From assembly GCA_902584225.1 (NCBI GenBank), contig CACHYX010000008.1, positions 1-36,047 on the forward strand: DNA of 36,047 nucleotides, written 5' to 3'. The notes under the pieces are model-generated. The model was not told the origin of the DNA. It ran no database searches and saw nothing but the letters and a program-made list of their open reading frames with translations. Origin of the DNA: an uncultured Pelagibacteraceae bacterium (GTDB lineage: Bacteria; Pseudomonadota; Alphaproteobacteria; Pelagibacterales; Pelagibacteraceae). Numbering within the stretch: the stretch's first letter is position 1; the number at the start of each line of letters is the position of its first letter. Position numbers and translations under genes: made by a program. Positions 33,778-36,047 of this stretch are shown here, one piece after another.

Positions 33778-34408
33778 AATTCCTCTTTAAACGTCTTTCA
33801 GCTTCAATTCTGATTTCATTGTTCGCAAATTTAGAGTCTAATATTTCTTCCAAAAAATCTTTTGACTTTATTAAATTATTATTATGTTCAAAGTAGTCTG
33901 CCATTAGAAGTAATGCGTGAGATTTCCAAACACTCTCTGATTTGAGTATAGGATTTAATACGTCAAGTAGCTCATTTTCTGATATTATTTCTGCATTGTA
34001 CATTGCTTTTTTATAAATGATTAAATTTTTAATTTCTTTTTCCTTCTGAGAATTTATTGCTAAATCAAAAAAATTATTTATTTTTTTTTGGTCATTTATT
34101 AAATCATTTTCGATGATAAAATATAATGACAAAGCCGAATAAATTGGATCTTTTTCTTTTATAATTTTTACTAATTGTTCAATTTCATTGGTGTTTTTAG
34201 TTGTTATTTCTTTCAAAGTAATTTGATTATAAGTCTCAGCAATCTCTAATTTTGCCCTTTTTTCATATTCTTGATAACCAAAGTATGAAAATAATAACAA
34301 CAATATTGATACCAATGAACCTATTAATTTTTTATAGTTATTAGAAAAAAAATTTTTTATTTTTTCAATTCTTGTGTTTTGATTAATGATTTCTATATCT
34401 TCGGACAT
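33767..34408 (-). CDS. YfgM-like membrane-anchored TPR protein
   Basis: The 213-residue protein has a charged N-terminal part, one membrane helix (about residues 27-46, LIGSLVSILLLLFSYFGYQEY), then an alpha-helical periplasmic region of TPR-like repeats ending in EIRIEAERRLKR. Length and order before BamB fit YfgM, an inner-membrane ancillary protein of the Sec translocon and periplasmic chaperone network. It lies two bases after aconitase. Confidence 0.8.
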   Translation of the reverse strand: MSEDIEIINQNTRIEKIKNFFSNNYKKLIGSLVSILLLLFSYFGYQEYEKRAKLEIAETYNQITLKEITTKNTNEIEQLVKIIKEKDPIYSALSLYFIIENDLINDQKKINNFFDLAINSQKEKEIKNLIIYKKAMYNAEIISENELLDVLNPILKSESVWKSHALLLMADYFEHNNNLIKSKDFLEEILDSKFANNEIRIEAERRLKRNFGD

Positions 34409-34410
34409 TG

Positions 34411-36047
34411 TTAAATTGTATTTCTTAAAACGTATTGAAGAATCCCACCGTGTTTATAATATTCTAACTCATTATTAGTATCTATTCTGCACAGCATTTT
34501 AATTTTTTTTATTTCTCCATTTTGATATTTAAATTCAACGGATAATTTGTCTCCTGGATTTAATCCTTTTTTTATACCATTAACTGTAATTATCTCTGAG
34601 CCTTTTAATTTTAATTTTTTTCTATCCATTCCATCGATAAATTGTAATGGTAATATTCCCATCCCAATTAAGTTTGATCTATGAATTCTCTCAAAACTTT
34701 CAGCAAAAACAGATTTTACACCTAAAAGTTTTGTTCCTTTGGCTGCCCAATCTCTTGAAGAGCCCGTTCCATATTCTTTGCCACCAATAACTATTAAATC
34801 AGTTTTCCTTTTTTTGTACTCCTCTACTGCTTCAAAAACTGGCATTACTTTCTCTTCAGGATACAATTTAGTAAACCCTCCCTCTGTCCCGGGTGCCATC
34901 TCGTTTCTAATTCTAATATTTGCAAAAGTTCCTCTCATCATTACTTCGTGATTGCCTCGTCTAGACCCGTAAGAATTAAAATCTTTTTGTAAAACTTGAT
35001 TTTTCATAAAATACTCCCCTGTAGGACTCTCTTTTTGAATTGAGCCAGCTGGTGAAATATGATCTGTTGTAACCATATCTCCTAAAATTAATAGAGGTCT
35101 TGCATTAATTATATCTTTGAATCCATCTGGACTATCTTTGAGATTGTCAAAGAATGGAGGCTTTTTCACATAAGTTGAATTATCATCCCAATTGTAAATA
35201 CTACTTTCTTTTGTTTTAATATTTTGCCACTGTGATGGTCCTTTAGATACATTTGAATATCTATTAATGAACATTTCTGCATTAAGAGAATTGCTTAGTG
35301 TATCTTCAATTTCTTTATTAGATGGCCAAATATCTTTTAAGAAAATATCCTTTCCATCTTTTGAATTACCTATAGGGTCTTTATAAAAATCAAATTTCAT
35401 ATGTCCTACTAATGCGTAAGCTACTACTAGGGGTGGTGATGCTAAATAATTAGCTTTAATCAATGGCGAGATTCTTCCCTCAAAATTTCTATTGCCAGAT
35501 AAAACTGAAACAGCATAAATATTATTTTTTTGAACAGCTGAGGATATATTTTCTGGTAATGGACCAGAATTACCAATACAAGTTGTACAGCCGTAACCAA
35601 CGAGATTAAATCCCAGCTTATCTAGATAAACATTTAAACCAGCCTTTGCTAAATAATCAGTAACTACTTGAGACCCTGGTGCAAGCGAAGTTTTTACCCA
35701 CGGCTTTGTTATTAATCCAAGATCACAAGCTTTCTTAGCTAGTAAACCAGCGCCAATTAATACATTTGGATTTGATGTATTGGTGCATGAAGTAATTGCT
35801 GCTATTAAAATAGAGCCATCTTTAATTTCATAATCTGTCCCTTCGACTTTTGAAGTAGAGAAAGCTTCTCTTTTTGTAATATTCTTAAAATTTAAATCAA
35901 AATTTTTGGAAGCTTCTGTTAATAAAACTTTATCTTGAGGTCTTTTAGGTCCAGAGATTGTTGGAACTACTGTAGACATATCTAATTTAAGAGTATCAGT
36001 AAAAACTATATTATCACTTACCCATAGCCCTTGTTCTTGTGCATATC
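34411..36047 (-). CDS. acnA: Aconitate hydratase A, C-terminal 544 residues (cut by window edge)
   Basis: The frame stays open to the window edge: the residues before Met at 35979 read as the family's usual lead-in (EQGLW ... LKLDMSTVVPTISGPKRPQD), so that Met is internal and the real start lies outside. The iron-sulfur cysteines are in SCTNTSNP and GYGCTTCIGNSGP; the swivelling C-terminal domain follows with DMVTTDHISPAG, YGSRRGNHEVM, and GGKEYGTGSSRDWAAKGT. The enzyme interconverts citrate and isocitrate in the TCA cycle and is about 890 residues when complete. Confidence 0.96.
   Translation of the reverse strand, partial: YAQEQGLWVSDNIVFTDTLKLDMSTVVPTISGPKRPQDKVLLTEASKNFDLNFKNITKREAFSTSKVEGTDYEIKDGSILIAAITSCTNTSNPNVLIGAGLLAKKACDLGLITKPWVKTSLAPGSQVVTDYLAKAGLNVYLDKLGFNLVGYGCTTCIGNSGPLPENISSAVQKNNIYAVSVLSGNRNFEGRISPLIKANYLASPPLVVAYALVGHMKFDFYKDPIGNSKDGKDIFLKDIWPSNKEIEDTLSNSLNAEMFINRYSNVSKGPSQWQNIKTKESSIYNWDDNSTYVKKPPFFDNLKDSPDGFKDIINARPLLILGDMVTTDHISPAGSIQKESPTGEYFMKNQVLQKDFNSYGSRRGNHEVMMRGTFANIRIRNEMAPGTEGGFTKLYPEEKVMPVFEAVEEYKKRKTDLIVIGGKEYGTGSSRDWAAKGTKLLGVKSVFAESFERIHRSNLIGMGILPLQFIDGMDRKKLKLKGSEIITVNGIKKGLNPGDKLSVEFKYQNGEIKKIKMLCRIDTNNELEYYKHGGILQYVLRNTI

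Noticed and set aside
34411-35979. Aconitase as a complete 522-residue gene starting at 35979
   Set aside because: The frame stays open to the window edge and the upstream codons match aconitase, so that Met is internal and the gene is cut by the window rather than truncated.
1-36047. CRISPR arrays, insertion sequences, prophage or island borders
   Set aside because: No direct-repeat arrays, transposase or integrase genes, or abrupt composition changes were seen; the window looks like core chromosome.

Overview
The window looks like a streamlined marine alphaproteobacterial genome of the SAR11 (Pelagibacterales) type. The DNA is very AT-rich. Genes are packed with overlaps or gaps of a few bases, no gene-free stretch reaches 300 bases, and there are no insertion sequences, tRNAs, rRNAs or CRISPR arrays. 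The gene content also fits: a TPP riboswitch in front of a probable thiamin-precursor transporter, several GcvT-family proteins, and a demethylation/C1 gene set. The lineage is inferred from this pattern; no marker gene was compared.

Layout. 1-1390: start of a riboswitch-controlled transporter, a cis-CaaD/Cg10062-like tautomerase and an FTR1 iron permease behind a Fur-like palindrome. 1430-3945 (minus): folE, acuI and a LysR regulator. 4023-5495 (plus): an atypical HisI, a 2OG-Fe(II) oxygenase-like protein and a DUF2237 protein, all overlapping. 5496-11254 (minus): a dimethylglycine/sarcosine dehydrogenase followed by ETF beta, ETF alpha and ETF-ubiquinone oxidoreductase, a complete route for electrons from N-methyl oxidation to the quinone pool. 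11301-16305: small envelope proteins, a thioesterase, and a seven-gene minus-strand run that includes an APS-kinase-like protein, a small HxGH nucleotidyltransferase and a methyltransferase. 16382-18561 (plus): a methylenetetrahydrofolate-reductase-like gene broken at an 8-G run, then a GcvT/LigM-like demethylase with a lysine-rich N-terminal tail.

18616-19266 (plus): two membrane proteins, one of them a 34-residue microprotein. 19263-22642 (minus): a translationally coupled, uncharacterised four-gene operon made of an M19-dipeptidase-like protein that has lost metal ligands, a 553-residue protein of unknown family, a DUF3726 protein and a 49-residue two-CxxC zinc-ribbon-like protein. 22691-25736 (plus): purE, purK, a NAPE-PLD-type MBL hydrolase and a GNAT. 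25740-31638: a small lipoprotein, a methyltransferase-like protein, formate-THF ligase, GpsA, a diaminopropionate ammonia-lyase-like enzyme and a conserved unknown. 31635-36047 (minus): aconitase (cut by the window edge), a YfgM-like TPR protein, a BamB-like lipoprotein, a cupin-like protein and a YjbQ protein.

How it fits together. Much of the window serves one-carbon metabolism. Dimethylglycine/sarcosine oxidation can load methylene groups on tetrahydrofolate. The GcvT-like demethylase and the MTHFR-like protein act on methyl-THF or methylene-THF, and formate-THF ligase links formate with 10-formyl-THF. AcuI, with the unusual tautomerase a little over 1.5 kb away, points to handling of small unsaturated C3 acids such as acrylate. 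The least explained and most interesting parts are the M19-like/DUF3726 operon, the cis-CaaD-like tautomerase, the APS-kinase-like plus nucleotidyltransferase pair, and the poly-G frameshift.
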